A DNA stretch of 64,000 nucleotides from Bigelowiella natans CCMP2755 (GCA_000320545.1 ADNK01003348.1:33511-97510), one strand, 5' to 3'. Shown: positions 48,735 to 61,037, counted from the stretch's first letter. Notes: a model not told the origin generated them from the sequence alone. Made by a program: numbers and translations.

Positions 48735-50427
48735 ATGCATTGCATCAACAACTGACGATGCGCGTTACCGATATTTGATCTGATCATTCGTTTGCTCTGA
48801 GACATCCTGAATGTCGTCTATATGAAGACATACACCATACCTGACAATGATATATAATGGTGATGAGGAGGATGATGATGATGATGATGATGATGATGGG
48901 GCTGATTTTCGATGTTGTTTCCATTAGACACGATATCAAGTTAGCTGCCAGTGCATTCGATCAACAACAACAAGACTTGTGGTTTTAAAGCAGGGAGGGG
49001 GACTTCAAGTGCAAGAACTGGCCCCACATACTCAGTGATCCTGCCGTTGTTCGTGAGAGCAACTGCAAATCTCTTTGATCCGTTATGCAAGATGTCGTTG
49101 TACATCTTTCGATATCGCTGCTCGAAGATATTCAGCACCTATGATGATTGTGATAATGATGATGATGATGATGACGATGATGATGATGCACGATATGAAG
49201 AAGAGGAAGACGAGGAGGAGGAGGAATTATGACAAAGATGAGAGAAGAAGAAGAGTAAAGAATTATGGGAAAGTAGTCGATTGAACTCATCGTTTCTAGA
49301 AACCTAATTGCTTTCACAGCCGGCAAGAAACCAGAACAAGAGCACACGACTACTACTACTACTGCTACTACTACTCACGTACTTCCTTGGATCCTGGCAG
49401 ATATACCACGGAAAGAGGAAACAGAGGCATTCGTACGATCTCCTTCACGGTCGCTACGATGTACGTAAATTGTTCACATGTGAGTACTTATCGAGGTGGT
49501 TTTCATAAAAATAGTAACTGACTAGTGCTTCTCTGATGAGATCGGGTGGTGTCGTCATCATCATCAAACATGGAAAATTATTGGCAAATATGGCGGATGG
49601 TGATGGAAAGTATCATCTGCCTGATCATGGACTATTTCATGGTCATATTCTGTTGGTTGAATGTCAGAAATATATACATGGTTGACTAAGCATATCCGAC
49701 TCCCCTGCGCTCTTTGCACTCTCAGGAACCCAGAGGATACCTTGATTAGTAAGTGGAGAGAGCAACCTCATCAGTCGTCTACTATTACATTCACGTGGTG
49801 GTTTTGGACCTTCATCTCCACGTTGGAAGTCGAAGACATCGAGTAAGGTTCCCCCAGCCAAAGGGTTTTCGGATGATGATGATGAATCAGGGGACGTGCG
49901 GACTTTGAGAATGTCGGTTCTGCTCCTTCGGTTGCATCTAAAAGATGAGGTTGATAAGGGTCAACATCACAGGGCCTGTCCTCTTTTTTATAAGGTATAA
50001 GAAGCAGTAATATAATCTGGTGTATTCGGAATATCCAAGATTGAAATACGATGTTGTTGGGATCAGAACGCACACATTACCCGCCATTAGCATTGAAAGG
50101 GGCTCCTCCGTTTTTCTCGTCAAAAAACGCTCCTAGCCGCCCGGCATCTTGTTGGATCATCGACGCTTGGGACACGGTGAGGTGTCGAGGCGCATTTCGA
50201 AACTTTTGGGATAACACAGCAGTAGTATGCTGGAAGAGCGGCGAACTTCGTCGGAACTCGTGTGGTGATGATGGAAGAGAAAAACTCCGGGCAGCAGCTG
50301 CTGTAGCGAATTTTAATGTGCTGCTTGGAGGCGATGCAGGTGTAACCAAGAACATAACGGCTGTTCCCAACATTAGGATTAGCAAGAACCCTGCCGCCGC
50401 CTTCTGCTGCGCATATTGACGAATCAT
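46042..50427 (-). CDS. LON substrate-binding domain protein without ATPase, signal-like leader
   Basis: Sixteen exons: 50427..50081, 49937..49789, 49453..49383, 49138..49032, 48840..48769, 48578..48494, 48406..48294, 48123..48084, 47859..47773, 47624..47544, 47370..47293, 47078..47060, 46814..46778, 46592..46539, 46350..46335 and 46203..46042 (505 residues). The N-terminus has a hydrophobic core (AAGFLLILMLGTAVMFLV, residues 11-28) followed by a Ser/Ala/Arg-rich, acid-poor stretch, as in bipartite plastid leaders of secondary-plastid algae. The LON-N domain runs MPLFPLSVVYLPGSKEV, LNIFEQRYRKMYNDIL, RFAVALTNNG, then RVLRILNPEALKDNTKYL. A long helical region (MFEKFVELQTRYNE, LPKPVQDELNILTQRF) resembles the linker of Lon. 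No AAA or protease module follows; the C-terminus is acidic and ends IQMALRREY. Plant plastid LON-domain proteins have the same plan. The donor of exon 47624..47544 and the acceptor of the 16-base exon are less certain. Confidence 0.8.
46398..46445 (+). repeat. (TA)n microsatellite
   Basis: Intronic in the LON-domain gene. Others there: G-run 46859-46880, TTA 47246-47275, GAT 47384-47420, CA 47881-47914, GT near 48708-48734, GAT 48869-48898 and 49151-49190. Confidence 0.9.
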
Positions 50428-51194
50428 GACAGTTATTCTTGAGTTACTCAGAGCCTAGTCGTAGTCACGCAAACTTCGGCAAAAATGGTTTGAATCAAGT
50501 TCCAGCTTTTCCTGCATAATTTTATGTCATAATAACGTAAAGAGGGAATTGATTCTGTCTGCTAAACTTTAAGACCTGCTGCGAAAGTGGGCAGTAGCGA
50601 GAGGGACAGGGGGGTGGACAAGGCGGGAGCAACACCACCTCGAGTATCAAAGTGCGATTTGTCAGACGGAAGTTTCGTATCGTGTAGGAGAAGTCGTGGA
50701 TGAAGTTCGAGGATATTCAATATTTATTTAGACGCAAATATAAAATAGCCTACATTCAGGGCATTCATCTAATTCCGAATTCAATTTGCAAGGCTTGCGC
50801 TAGGAGAAGTGGGATTACCTTTTTCGTGGTGACATTTTCTACCATTTTCTAACATTATTTTGATGCAATCCCTCTTCATTTTCTCCTTGCGACAAACCTG
50901 TGGCGGGTTTTCTGGGAAAAAGGCTGATCTTTGCTTGAAAAACTCAGACTCAGGAGAGGATTGGATCCTCGTTTGTCTAAAGCTGCAAGAAAACCGGTTT
51001 TTTCTCGAAGGTGTGTGTACCCCTTGTCGCAATTCCAGAACGCCATCGTTTCTCCGCCTTATCCGGTTATGTTTCAAATTTTTTTAAATTTCATGCCCCC
51101 CCGAAAGCCAGACCATGACTATGGTCAGCATGGGGGTGACTAACTCGTGATTCAGTTGCTCCTGGATACGCCGAAGAAAATTGGCGGGATAAAT
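50428..51194. promoter_or_regulatory. Divergent region, LON-domain gene / EGF-repeat gene
   Basis: 767 bases between divergent starts. A TTGGCGGGA motif sits 18 bases before the EGF-gene ATG (about 51180-51190), similar to E2F-type sites. No other element recognised. Confidence 0.45.
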
Positions 51195-54100
51195 ATGGGA
51201 CTCTTGAGCGGTTTTTTGCTGAGGGTCTCTTGCTTGGTTGGGTTATTTTCATGCTCAACCATTATCAACTGTGATGCATACCAAATACACGAGCACCAGT
51301 ATCTCGCATCGACAAAATCGAGTCTTTCATTACGGTCTAAAATGAATTTGAAGATAGAAAATAATGCAAATAGCCTCGAGGTAGCAGTGGGAAACTACTC
51401 CAAAGGCTCTAAGCTGATGATGCTAGAAACTAATAGCAACGAGCAAGGCGGCTCAGCGTTTGACCAGAAAAGGCTGAGTGCAGATGTTGCGTTCCTCCTA
51501 CGGCAAAACGACGATCCAAACCATGTGTGTCGATGCAACAGTAACGGCTACTGCAGGGGTACCCAATGCGTCTGTCAGCTAGGTTGGGGGGGTTCGTCAT
51601 GCGAGATGGCACGCTGCCCGAACGACTGTTCAAACCGCGGGCAATGCATGCCAGATGCTAGCTGCAAGTGCGAACAGGGATATGGAGGAATAGACTGCTC
51701 GTATCGTGCCTGTCCAGATCCCACATGCTCTGGGCATGGGGTGTGCAGATCATCTGATGGCATATGCAGCTGCTATCCTGGTTTCACTGGTGAAGCATGC
51801 TCAGAGCTGGAAGAGACAGGGCTTGGCTGTCCTGATAACTGCAACAATCACGGAATCTGTAGGGATTCCAAGTGAGTACTCGATACCTTGCACTTACAAC
51901 GAAAAACGCTGCATTTGTAACCGTGATCTACTCGGCCACACCATTGGTGGTTGGATGTTTTGTTTTATGTTATGTACGTGTTCTCTGTTGTTGCGCTTGT
52001 TTTTTCTAGGTGCTACTGTGATTCTCCTTGGACTGGACGCACATGCAACCAGCGTATTTGTCCAGATAACTGCAACGGTAGGGGAAAGTGCCTGACCGAT
52101 ACTCATACGTGTGAGTGCGAAAGCCCTTGGCATGGGGATGGGTGTGAATTAAAGAGATGCCAGCCCAAGTGTCTCAATGGGGGAATATGCGACGGGTATA
52201 CTGGACGTTGCAAGTGCCGTGATGGTTGGTGGGGAGACGACTGCTCAAAGAAGTACTGTCCAAACGATTGTTCCTTTCATGGAAAGTGTATAGTTTACGA
52301 CGCAGATATGCGCCGCAAACCAACACTGAAAGCTGCCAATGGGTCAGCAACCGATTCGCTTCCTGCTCCGAAAGTAGCTCGATGTGCATGCGACAAGGGG
52401 TGGAAAGGGAAGGATTGCAGCGAGCCAGACTGTGGTCCCTTGTGGACTGGAGATCGGTGTGCTGATCGGAGATGCTGGGATGACTGCAATGGCCCTCAAC
52501 ATGGGTTTTGTAATACGAAGAGGAACTTCACGTGCGAGTGTGTCGACGGTACTATGCACTGCTGCTGCGGACGAGGAAAAGTGTTAGAATTCAAATGCGT
52601 GCGACAACAACTTTCTTTTTTTTCATATTGAAGTAAAGATACCATTTACCCTCCCCCCCTCCCCCCCCCCCCTTCAATATATATGTCGCCACATTTGAGA
52701 CGTTTGTCCCTGGTCTCGAGAATTAGATAAGGCAAAATACTTAAAGAACGATGTTCGTTGATAGGATGGGTCGGTAAGGCGTGTAATTTACGGCCATGTA
52801 TCGATAACTGCAATGGCCACGGCACCTGCCGAAACGGGACATGTCACTGTTCATCGTACTGGGATGGAGAAGCTTGCGAGGTTCTTAAACAATAAATATG
52901 CATTTGCTGTGATTCATCATCATCATCATCACCATCACCACCACCACCACATGCTTATCCATGTCTCTTCTTCTCTTTTCTGATTGTCACTTTGCTTCTT
53001 CAGATCCCCACGTGCCCCCTGTCATGCGGTAAGGGTGTTTGCACGATGACAATCTTACCAGGACCCAGCCGTTATCAGTCGAATCAAATTGAGCACTGGC
53101 GGCACCAACAGGATGCGGAAAAGAAAGCATCACTCATGCGCTTTGTAAGCCATGTCCGGTTTTCTACAAGGCGACAGCCGAAGGCAGCTGCAAATGGTTC
53201 CGAAGCTACACGCAATAAAGCTGTGAAGTCTTCCTTTTTGAATGAGTCCTTTCACCATAATCATGAGGGGACCAGCAGGATGGATGCAGCCGATGGTGAG
53301 CAAGCACCATTCTCACAATCACCACACGATCACTACTACCACCATCATCATAGTAGCGGAAGTGGTAATATATTGCAACATTTTTAAGGCAGCAAACATT
53401 TTCTCATAGTCCCCCCTCCCTCCCCTGAAAAATACCAGAAAACTCTTCCAGCGGCGTTGTTCCAATTCGAGCTCATCGCCCCCCTCCTCATCATTCCCAC
53501 CAAAAACGAGGAACAACCATGCAGAGTGCTGATGGAGGAGGTAGCAATAGCAGCAGTAGCAGCAGGGGAAGCATTATCGGGGAGCTCTCAACCCTTGCTA
53601 AGAACCTATCCAGGTACACATTAACATCATGGACTAGCAAGCTGCACACATTGTATGTTTATGCATCTTTCACTGAGAGCACAGAGCAAACGTGATTCCC
53701 TTTGTTTGGACGGTTCCTGACAAGAATAAATGATAGAACGTAAGCATAATTGCACTCGTAATGTTCTACTGCGTCGAATGACAGGTCCGTTGTTCCCGAG
53801 CTTCCTTCCCCTCCACCCCCCTCCTCCCCCATTCCATTTTCTACGACGGGGAGAACTTCTTCGGAGAGACCGCAACTGGGTGATTCTGATGAAAGCAGCA
53901 GCACCAATTCAACAAGCATGGCCTCAATGCCAATCATCCCTGCCTCTAACGGGATAGTTACCGAGAAAAACAGTAGCAGCACCACGAGAAGAAATGGAGG
54001 AAGAAGATCCATGGATCACGAGGAGAAACAAGCTAAAGAAGAGCCACCATTGACATTTGACACTGCAGTGTAATAAGCTTGTTGAAACGAATTTAGATCA

Positions 54101-54865
54101 CATCATGCATCACAACACACCACATCACACATCACTCCACATAACATCACGCACCACAACACGCCACATCACACATCACTCCACATCTATAGTCTTTTGA
54201 TGTTCCCCCCCTGACCCTTAGCCGTCATCATCATCACTACTTCTTTGCACTTTGCAGGCGCTTGAGTCGCTCTGAGATGGTTGCGTGGCAAAGAGCGAGA
54301 GAAGGCTCGTTAGAACCGTATCGAGGACTTTTTGTGGATCACATCAATTCAGAAGGTTCAACACCACATATGAAGGAGTTGAGTATAGGGAGTTGGGGGG
54401 GGGGCGGGGGGGGGGGAGAGATAGAGGGCGAGAGAGAGAATGAACAATGTTACTTTATCTTCTCTGCTGTTGTGTTTCGCACTTCTTTAAATTCCCTCAA
54501 CTTCCTCCTACTAACTCTCACCATTTAACGTCATCATCGCTGCTATGCTATGCTTTGCTATCCCACCCCCCTCGCCATTGAACAAACACATTGCTGCTAT
54601 CATCAGAGTTTGGAACGGCAGTGGTGAAGAGATCCTGCTCATGTGACTACGGATATGGAGGACCAACATGCGCCCACAAGTTCTGTCCGAATGACTGTTC
54701 AGGACACGGGATGTGTCATCAAGGCACCTGCTACTGCGACGTTAAGGGCGGTTGGAGCGGCTCTGATTGTAGCGTTCATAGATCTCTTGATCACACCAGG
54801 TATGGTGTCCTCAAACAAATTAGTGAGTGGGATGGGGAGGAGGGGCGCTCTCCTATAATCCTCTG

Positions 54866-54905
<40 letters not shown>

Positions 54906-54910
54906 CAGAA

Positions 54911-54951
<41 letters not shown>

Positions 54952-55247
54952 CCCTTCTCGGTGCTTACTACAGCAAGCTTCCTTTCTTGCAAAAAATATC
55001 GCGTTTTTGGCAAACGGTTGTTTGCGTGATCGTCACTCGTGCTTGTTTTATCAGCACACTTCCGACATATGAATCCTTGTGCGAGAGAAATTGCGTCCAT
55101 GGAAAATGCGTGGTAATAGTTGTTTTCACCAACAACAAACGCACAAGAATGATTCTGAAAACAGGGAAATTATGCTTCGAATCCATGACTCGAGCGAGCC
55201 AACATCATCACCGTCGTTGACTCCGTCTTATTATTTCAATCATCGTT

Positions 55248-55283
<36 letters not shown>

Positions 55284-55571
55284 GCCATCCTCATCACTAT
55301 CATCACCATTATTATAACAGATATCGTCGTCCACTAGCGCCAACGGCAGCATAGTAGTATCAAGTTCATGCCTTTGTGACCCAAGATACACCGGAGATGA
55401 TTGCTCCACTCTCGTTACTCCCAAGTGCCCCACTCCCAACTGCAACAATCACGGAGTCTGTGGTCTCAAGGGATGTGTTTGCGATCCTGGTGGGAGAGCA
55501 GCCTCTAGAGACGATGATGATGATGAGGATGATGATGATGATGTTGTTGTTGTTTCTTCTCAATAGTATTT

Positions 55572-55604
<33 letters not shown>

Positions 55605-55708
55605 TTCATCGTATATATAATATCAAGATGTCTTGATGATGGATATCAAAGACACTCAGGGAAAAGCCGAATCTATACAGCACACACGCACACACACGCA
55701 CACGCACA

Positions 55709-55758
<50 letters not shown>

Positions 55759-56084
55759 TACGCATACACGCACACAGGGTTCTTCGGTTCTGGTTGCGAC
55801 ATATACGCTCCAAACAAATGTCCTTACGATTGCTACCTACGGTAGTACTGCAGACAATAAAGAGGACGACCAAATACCTAGATTTTGTTGTTGAAGTGTT
55901 GTGTCACGCCCTTTCATAACAGCACGGCGGCCTGTGGTTTCCTTCGCTATCATTGTTATTAGAATCGCATTTAGCAAATACAGCATGCTACTACCCTATT
56001 TCCTTTGTCCTCTTTTTCCTCCTCCTCCTCCTCCTCCTCCTCCTCCTCCTCCTCCTCTCTTTATGTTTCTACTGCATACACTCA

Positions 56085-56116
<32 letters not shown>

Positions 56117-56686
56117 GAATGCCCTCAGGGGATATGATGGAGGAGGGTTGTTGTCTGCTAACACTGTTTGTGCAACTAACTACGTTGATAATAGAGGAAG
56201 CTGCGTAAACGGCCGATGTGTGTGCAACCGGCCGTTTGGGGGTCCATATTGTGGGGTTAGAACATGCCCAAACCAATGCAGCGGGAACGGTAGTTTTACT
56301 GAATAATATTGATGAATAACAACAACGAGAGACTACTAAGGGAGAAATGACAAAGAAGAAGAAAGAGAAACTCGACGACAATCGACACAGTCCAAAGATA
56401 CCCCATAAGCTCTTCTTTCACCTTGATATTACCCACCATATATATATAACGACATTGCGGCAGGACCCGCATCATCACTACCAGTATGATCATCCTTCTA
56501 ATTATCCACATGTTTTTCAACTTAGGATGGTGTGACACAGAACTGTGGCAATGCGTCTGCAACGAGTCAGATCATCCCAAACTAACAACATTCAGAAAAA
56601 AACACACGATATTTTGTCTTTGTTCTTTAGCCGATGAAGCATTTCTTTTGATTGAACAAACGTTTTTTTTGTGGGAGTGTTTGTGA
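51195..56686 (+). CDS. Secreted tenascin-like protein with many EGF-type repeats
   Basis: Thirteen phase-consistent exons: 51195..51871, 52010..52548, 52765..52880, 53004..53364, 53439..53613, 53785..54069, 54258..54355, 54607..54799, 55055..55112, 55321..55489, 55778..55841, 56129..56289 and 56526..56686 (1018 residues). ATG 51195 gives a signal peptide (LLSGFLLRVSCLVGLFSCS). About 15 EGF-like units follow in two blocks, with the EGF_2/tenascin spacing CPNDCSNRGQCMPDASCKC and GYGGIDC. Between them (exons 4-7) is a 300-residue Ser/Asn/Pro/His-rich stalk without Cys. The second block has CPNDCSGHGMCHQGTCYCD, CNNHGVCGLKGCVCDPG, CVNGRCVCNRPFGGPYC. The end, after CDTELWQCVCNE, is hydrophobic/aromatic and atypical, so the last exon or stop could be misread. 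No clear membrane helix was found. Extracellular matrix or adhesion role is inferred. Confidence 0.85.
54872..54950 (+). repeat. (CA)n and (TA)n microsatellites
   Basis: Intronic between EGF-gene exons 8 and 9. CA/CT runs at 55680-55760 end next to the CACACAG acceptor of exon 11; ATC, TAG and CCT arrays at 55245-55283, 55568-55602 and 56019-56056 fill neighbouring introns. Confidence 0.9.
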
Positions 56687-57195
56687 CGCTTTTTTGTCGA
56701 TAATTTGTCTTAGATTATACGAAGGAGCTGATTGTTCGCATCGGATAGAGCAACCCTTTGCCTAGGCAGCATAAAGATTTATGGTGCTAGTTCTTACGTT
56801 AAGCTAATAGGGCAAATGTTGCCTTGTACGATATTGCGCTTAAATTTTCGAACCAATGAAAGATATAGAGAAATATTAATTTGCTGCATGTGCATGCATG
56901 TACATTATACCGTACTCTGGTACAGTACCCTGCAGCACGACACATGGAAGCCAGTCGATTCCTTGTTATTCACAACATTGTAAACGGAATAGATGTGCGC
57001 TGAGCATCAGGCCATCTCGCTAGCTAGCAAACGCTTCTACAGCGCGACGCACATGCCAAGATCGCATGCTAGCTATATTGCTAAGTACATGGTGCATTTC
57101 TAGATTTCACCATCGATCTAGCCATGATACCGATTTGCAATTCGATAATTAGGATCATCGACCATTGAAAAAATTTAATTCTTCATTACATCCGT

Positions 57196-57235
<40 letters not shown>

Positions 57236-57469
57236 CCATATATATATGTACATATTATATAGTCTTGCATTTTTGGCGCATATACGTACATGCATAGGAC
57301 ACATTCACCTAACTGTGTAGTACTTTGCGTATAACTACATGTGCCTGCCTAGCGATGTCTACTTATTATTACTATGTATGCATCATCAGTAGGTTCAAAG
57401 TCCAACATGCATATGCATCATTTTAATGCTATGTACTGCTGATCATTGTTTCATTGCAAGTCATTGGAG
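56687..57469. other. Convergent intergenic region
   Basis: Between the EGF gene (+) and the PLOD-like gene (-). Carries the second copy of the dispersed repeat (57160-57201) directly followed by a TA run (57199-57232). No gene seen. Confidence 0.55.
57160..57201 (+). repeat. Dispersed non-simple repeat, copy 2
   Basis: Matches 7715-7757 in the same orientation with one short length difference in the middle. See that entry. Confidence 0.6.
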
Positions 57470-58851
57470 TCAAACAGAACGATTTTTGATTGTCAGCGAT
57501 TGACCGGTACTCACAGATTCCAACAAGCTCTTGATGGTAGGGTTCCTCAACAATTGAGAGCGAAACAATGAATTCAGGTACAGAAGCATAGAGACAGAGA
57601 TTGACTTTATGTACTTCCTTCTCCTCCATGCCCATCTTAAGAGTACGACAGCAACTACGGAAAGGACGATATTCTTCACACCCTCAACGAGCCCATCTAT
57701 GTTCGTGAAGGTCTTTCTAGCCTTGAGGTAAAGTGTTGCAAAAGGCGACGAATGGCGCCCAGGAATGTAGTGAAGTCCGTCCACAAGCTTCAGCCATGCC
57801 TCTGCACCTATAGCTTCCACGGCAGCATAACTCGCACTCAAGAACGCTCTATGTTCTTCTTGTGAGAGGAAGGTAAACAGCCGGGAGGGGCTCAATTGCA
57901 TGAACAGCCCTAAGCTTGACCGTTTCTTATCCAGCAAAAATTCCACTATGGAGGCATCGAAGCTGCAACCATCTTTCTTCAATTTATGAAGGTCTTGAAA
58001 GCACCCCATCTTTCTTATCTTCTGGCAGCTGCTGCCCATAGCGCGGAGAAGGTTGAATTTCTTGTTGGTACCCATTTCCATCATTAAGACCTCCATGCGT
58101 CTGTTAGGCGTGCAATATCTCAGAAAAGCTCCTCGTTCCTTGCCTACATCCCCCCTCTCGATGGCGTCGTTGTCCAGCTTGATGATACTTCCTCCATTAA
58201 AATGCAGGGCCGCGGAAACTCTATAGTGGTTATGACAAAGCTCGGTGTAAGTAACAATAGCAGCATCTCGGTAGGTAGATGATTGCGAAGTATTTTATGA
58301 TAGTAACATTTCAAGAAGGACAATACTAATAGTACTAGCGAAAGGGGGATAGTAAGTAGAAAAACATCGAATTAATGTCGGCATTGCAATACACATCTGT
58401 AGTGACCATCACATCCTACACACAAAACTAGTAGCATGTTCTTGGTTACTACCGCTCGGTTTTCTTATTGACCCACACGTAATTAAAAGGACTGTGGGGA
58501 GGAGCTTCTTTCAGGTATACCATGTTGTACTTATTCATTCGTGGCCCCAGGGCATAAAGCCTCCAGTAGCTCACACTGCGGTCTTCTTCTTTGAATAGTT
58601 CTAGAGTCTTGAAGGTGGTGAAGATCTCTCCGCACGTGTCGAGCTTGATGCCGTACCGCCTCGTGAGATACAGCGTGGAAAAGAATCCTTGGTCAGAACC
58701 CGGCCATCTGTTAACGAACCATTTTGGGAACAAGCTCGCGGCATCGTAAGCGGCTAAGATGCTATCCGCAAATCCAATCCATCCACCAGAATTCAGCCAT
58801 CTCATATCAGAGGACGACGATGACGACGAAGAGGGCGATGATGGTGATGAC

Positions 58852-58884
<33 letters not shown>

Positions 58885-60239
58885 AAAGAGGAAGAAAATT
58901 GGGTCGAAGGCGCTGTTCGGGGAAACAATTTGCCACAAATCGAGAAGTCCTTATATCGTATATCAGCGTGCCCTTGCATATCTAGCGTGTTGTTCCCAAG
59001 AGACCTGCCATCATCATCATCATCATTATCAGCATCATCATCATCATCATATGCATGTGTATTTGATAGCTGATAGGCTCGGCGAAATTGTGAGAAGAAA
59101 GTTGAAGGTCAAGTAATGAAAGCAACTACCACTTTGGTCACTACCATTTCTACTCTATATTCACGAATTTTTTCGTCTCCTCCCTTCTCTCTCCATGCCA
59201 GTTTTGATTCCTTTCATTGTTGTTTGTTGGATTGATTCGTTGATCCCACGATGAATACGTACATGCTCATTGGGAAGTAGCGGAATGGAAAACAGTCCGC
59301 CTCCGCGCTAAATAGTAGTTTGGTCTTCTGCCTAAGGAAGCGACGGATAATAGTCGATTTGTCCAGTTGCAGAAATACATCGCTTGAATCGACGTTGAAA
59401 ATGATCGTCCTGTTGCGTTCGTTCGGGGGGATTTTACGAATTGCCTCTGAAACCAGCTGGATCTTTGTTGCACGTGTCATTTTCCTGCATGAGAGAAAAT
59501 AATATGCACGTCAGCTGATCTAATTGCTAAAGGACTTACGAATGTATGTTGTAACAACACTAACAGCATGCAAGCAAGCACGCAACTGGCTGGTTGACTA
59601 ACCGACCGACCCTTTGAAATTTTGGCCTAAGACTTGAAACTGTATCCCCAATGCACAAGCAGTGCGTAACAGTGCACAGCTCTGCTCACGAACGTTTCTG
59701 GTCTCCACAGTTAATGCTTTAAAATTGTAATAGGTCACTGGATCATTTACTGATGAATGTGACAACGGCGACGGATGAGGTTCTTCTCGGATGTCCTTTT
59801 CTTGTTCACTTTTGGGGTTACAATCCACGACGGTCTCTCCCTCTTCCGTCACTAAGGGGAAGGGCAGCATTAAGTAGGCAGCTGCCCAACAGACGGGAGG
59901 ATCTCGTACTAACACACCGCTCATACAACGAATTTTCCATTCTGCCACCGTGGACATACTCTTTCCTCGAGGTGCATGCTCTGACACATAATCCACGAAA
60001 TAAGCAAACGATTCCGTGTCCATGAAGTCACACCTCGCAGCAGTCGATCCCCCATTTCGAATTTTATCGCACATGTCCAGCAACGCTTGTTGGTGGCTTC
60101 GCAACACAGGATCGTTGTTGTCAAAGTTTGTTGGAGTATGGGCAACAGAAAGAGCATCTGGCAGCTGTGCTGAATCACCCGCTAAGCAGCAGCTGGATAT
60201 TAACAGCACCAGAGCTACAAAGGTTGCAGACACCAACAT
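57470..60239 (-). CDS. Lysyl-hydroxylase-type (PLOD/GT25-like) glycosyltransferase, membrane-anchored
   Basis: Four exons: 60239..59611, 59484..59259, 58949..58453 and 58220..57470 (about 700 residues). ATG 60239 gives a signal peptide (MLVSATFVALVLLISSCCLA). The glycosyltransferase core is recognised from LGQNFKG, KIQLVSEAIRKIP, IIFNVDSSDVFLQ (aspartate metal motif), KLLFSAEADCFP, RWLNSGGWIGFADS, SDQGFFSTLYL and a closing ALHFNGG. In animal multifunctional lysyl hydroxylases and GT25-related enzymes this domain adds Gal or Glc to hydroxylysine in the ER; the substrate here is inferred. The last 250 residues are unfamiliar and contain one hydrophobic helix (NIVLSVVAVVLLRW) with a basic flank. 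No hydroxylase domain is seen. A 30-residue Ser tract from an ATC repeat sits inside exon 3. The junction of exons 2 and 3 is the least certain (59259 or 59263 donor). Confidence 0.75.
58811..58882 (+). repeat. (GAT/GAC)n tract inside coding exon
   Basis: On the minus strand it is TCA/TCG-rich and encodes the Ser tract of the PLOD-like protein; the frame stays open across it. A cryptic intron here cannot be ruled out. Confidence 0.8.
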
Positions 60240-61037
60240 GGATTCCTTAGTCACCCCACAACTGATTGCTTTAACAACTCGGATGGTGTATGCCTTCGGG
60301 TCGTAGACTTATTGTATCTCATTCCCTGTGTTTCATCATCATCATCATCATCATCATCGCCGAGCGGCCGTCTACGATTCCAGTGACTGGAGTTCTTCCG
60401 AGACTTCCTGTCAGACTCGAGCGGATATCGAGAGGACTCTTTCCTGGGACCCGAGATAATAATGTTGAGAGATAATCCAGAGACTACTGCAGCTCGAACC
60501 TAGGAGCATTTGAATTAATGTCAACAAATCAAATTATTTTATCGCTGCCGACGCGGAGGTTTCCCGCGAAGAAAACAGGTGCTCCTAAATGTGCACCTGG
60601 AATTTCGAAACAAAATCCCGTGCTTTTGCTGCGAAAAGGCAAGTTTAGAAAGGGCTAAAAATTTGAAATATGGTACCCTTTTCCACGGTATTTTACCCCT
60701 CAATAATTGTTTCCCAGTGGCGGGAAGCATTGGTGTACTATGCGCGCACCCAAACGCAGTCAATTTGTACGTAGAAATGGGGAAATTAACTGATTTAGAC
60801 GAAAATAGGGGTTTTGTCTAACTAAAAATTTCAATCGTAAGATTATCCAATAGCTACCCCATTGCAAATTGCTGCAGACCACTACGGAAGAGGCGAGGTC
60901 GAACGTTATAGCTATGTCAGAGCTATGTGAGGGGAAACGAAGAAATGTTATTCCCAATTATCTATATCGTACTTATTCGTGTGGCTGATTGAAACTATAT
61001 TGCATCAGGAGGAAAGTTTCAAACAACTACCGAACAA
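60240..61037. promoter_or_regulatory. Divergent region, PLOD-like gene / CPS gene, with E2F-like sites
   Basis: 798 bases between divergent starts. TTTCCCGCG at 60560-60568 and GGCGGGAA at 60719-60726 match the E2F core in opposite orientations. Short open frames (60539-60821) on both strands look spurious. Confidence 0.4.

Noticed and set aside
60539-60821. Overlapping frames on both strands upstream of CPS
   Set aside because: Mutual shadows; no domain, no splice-site logic, and placed in a divergent promoter.
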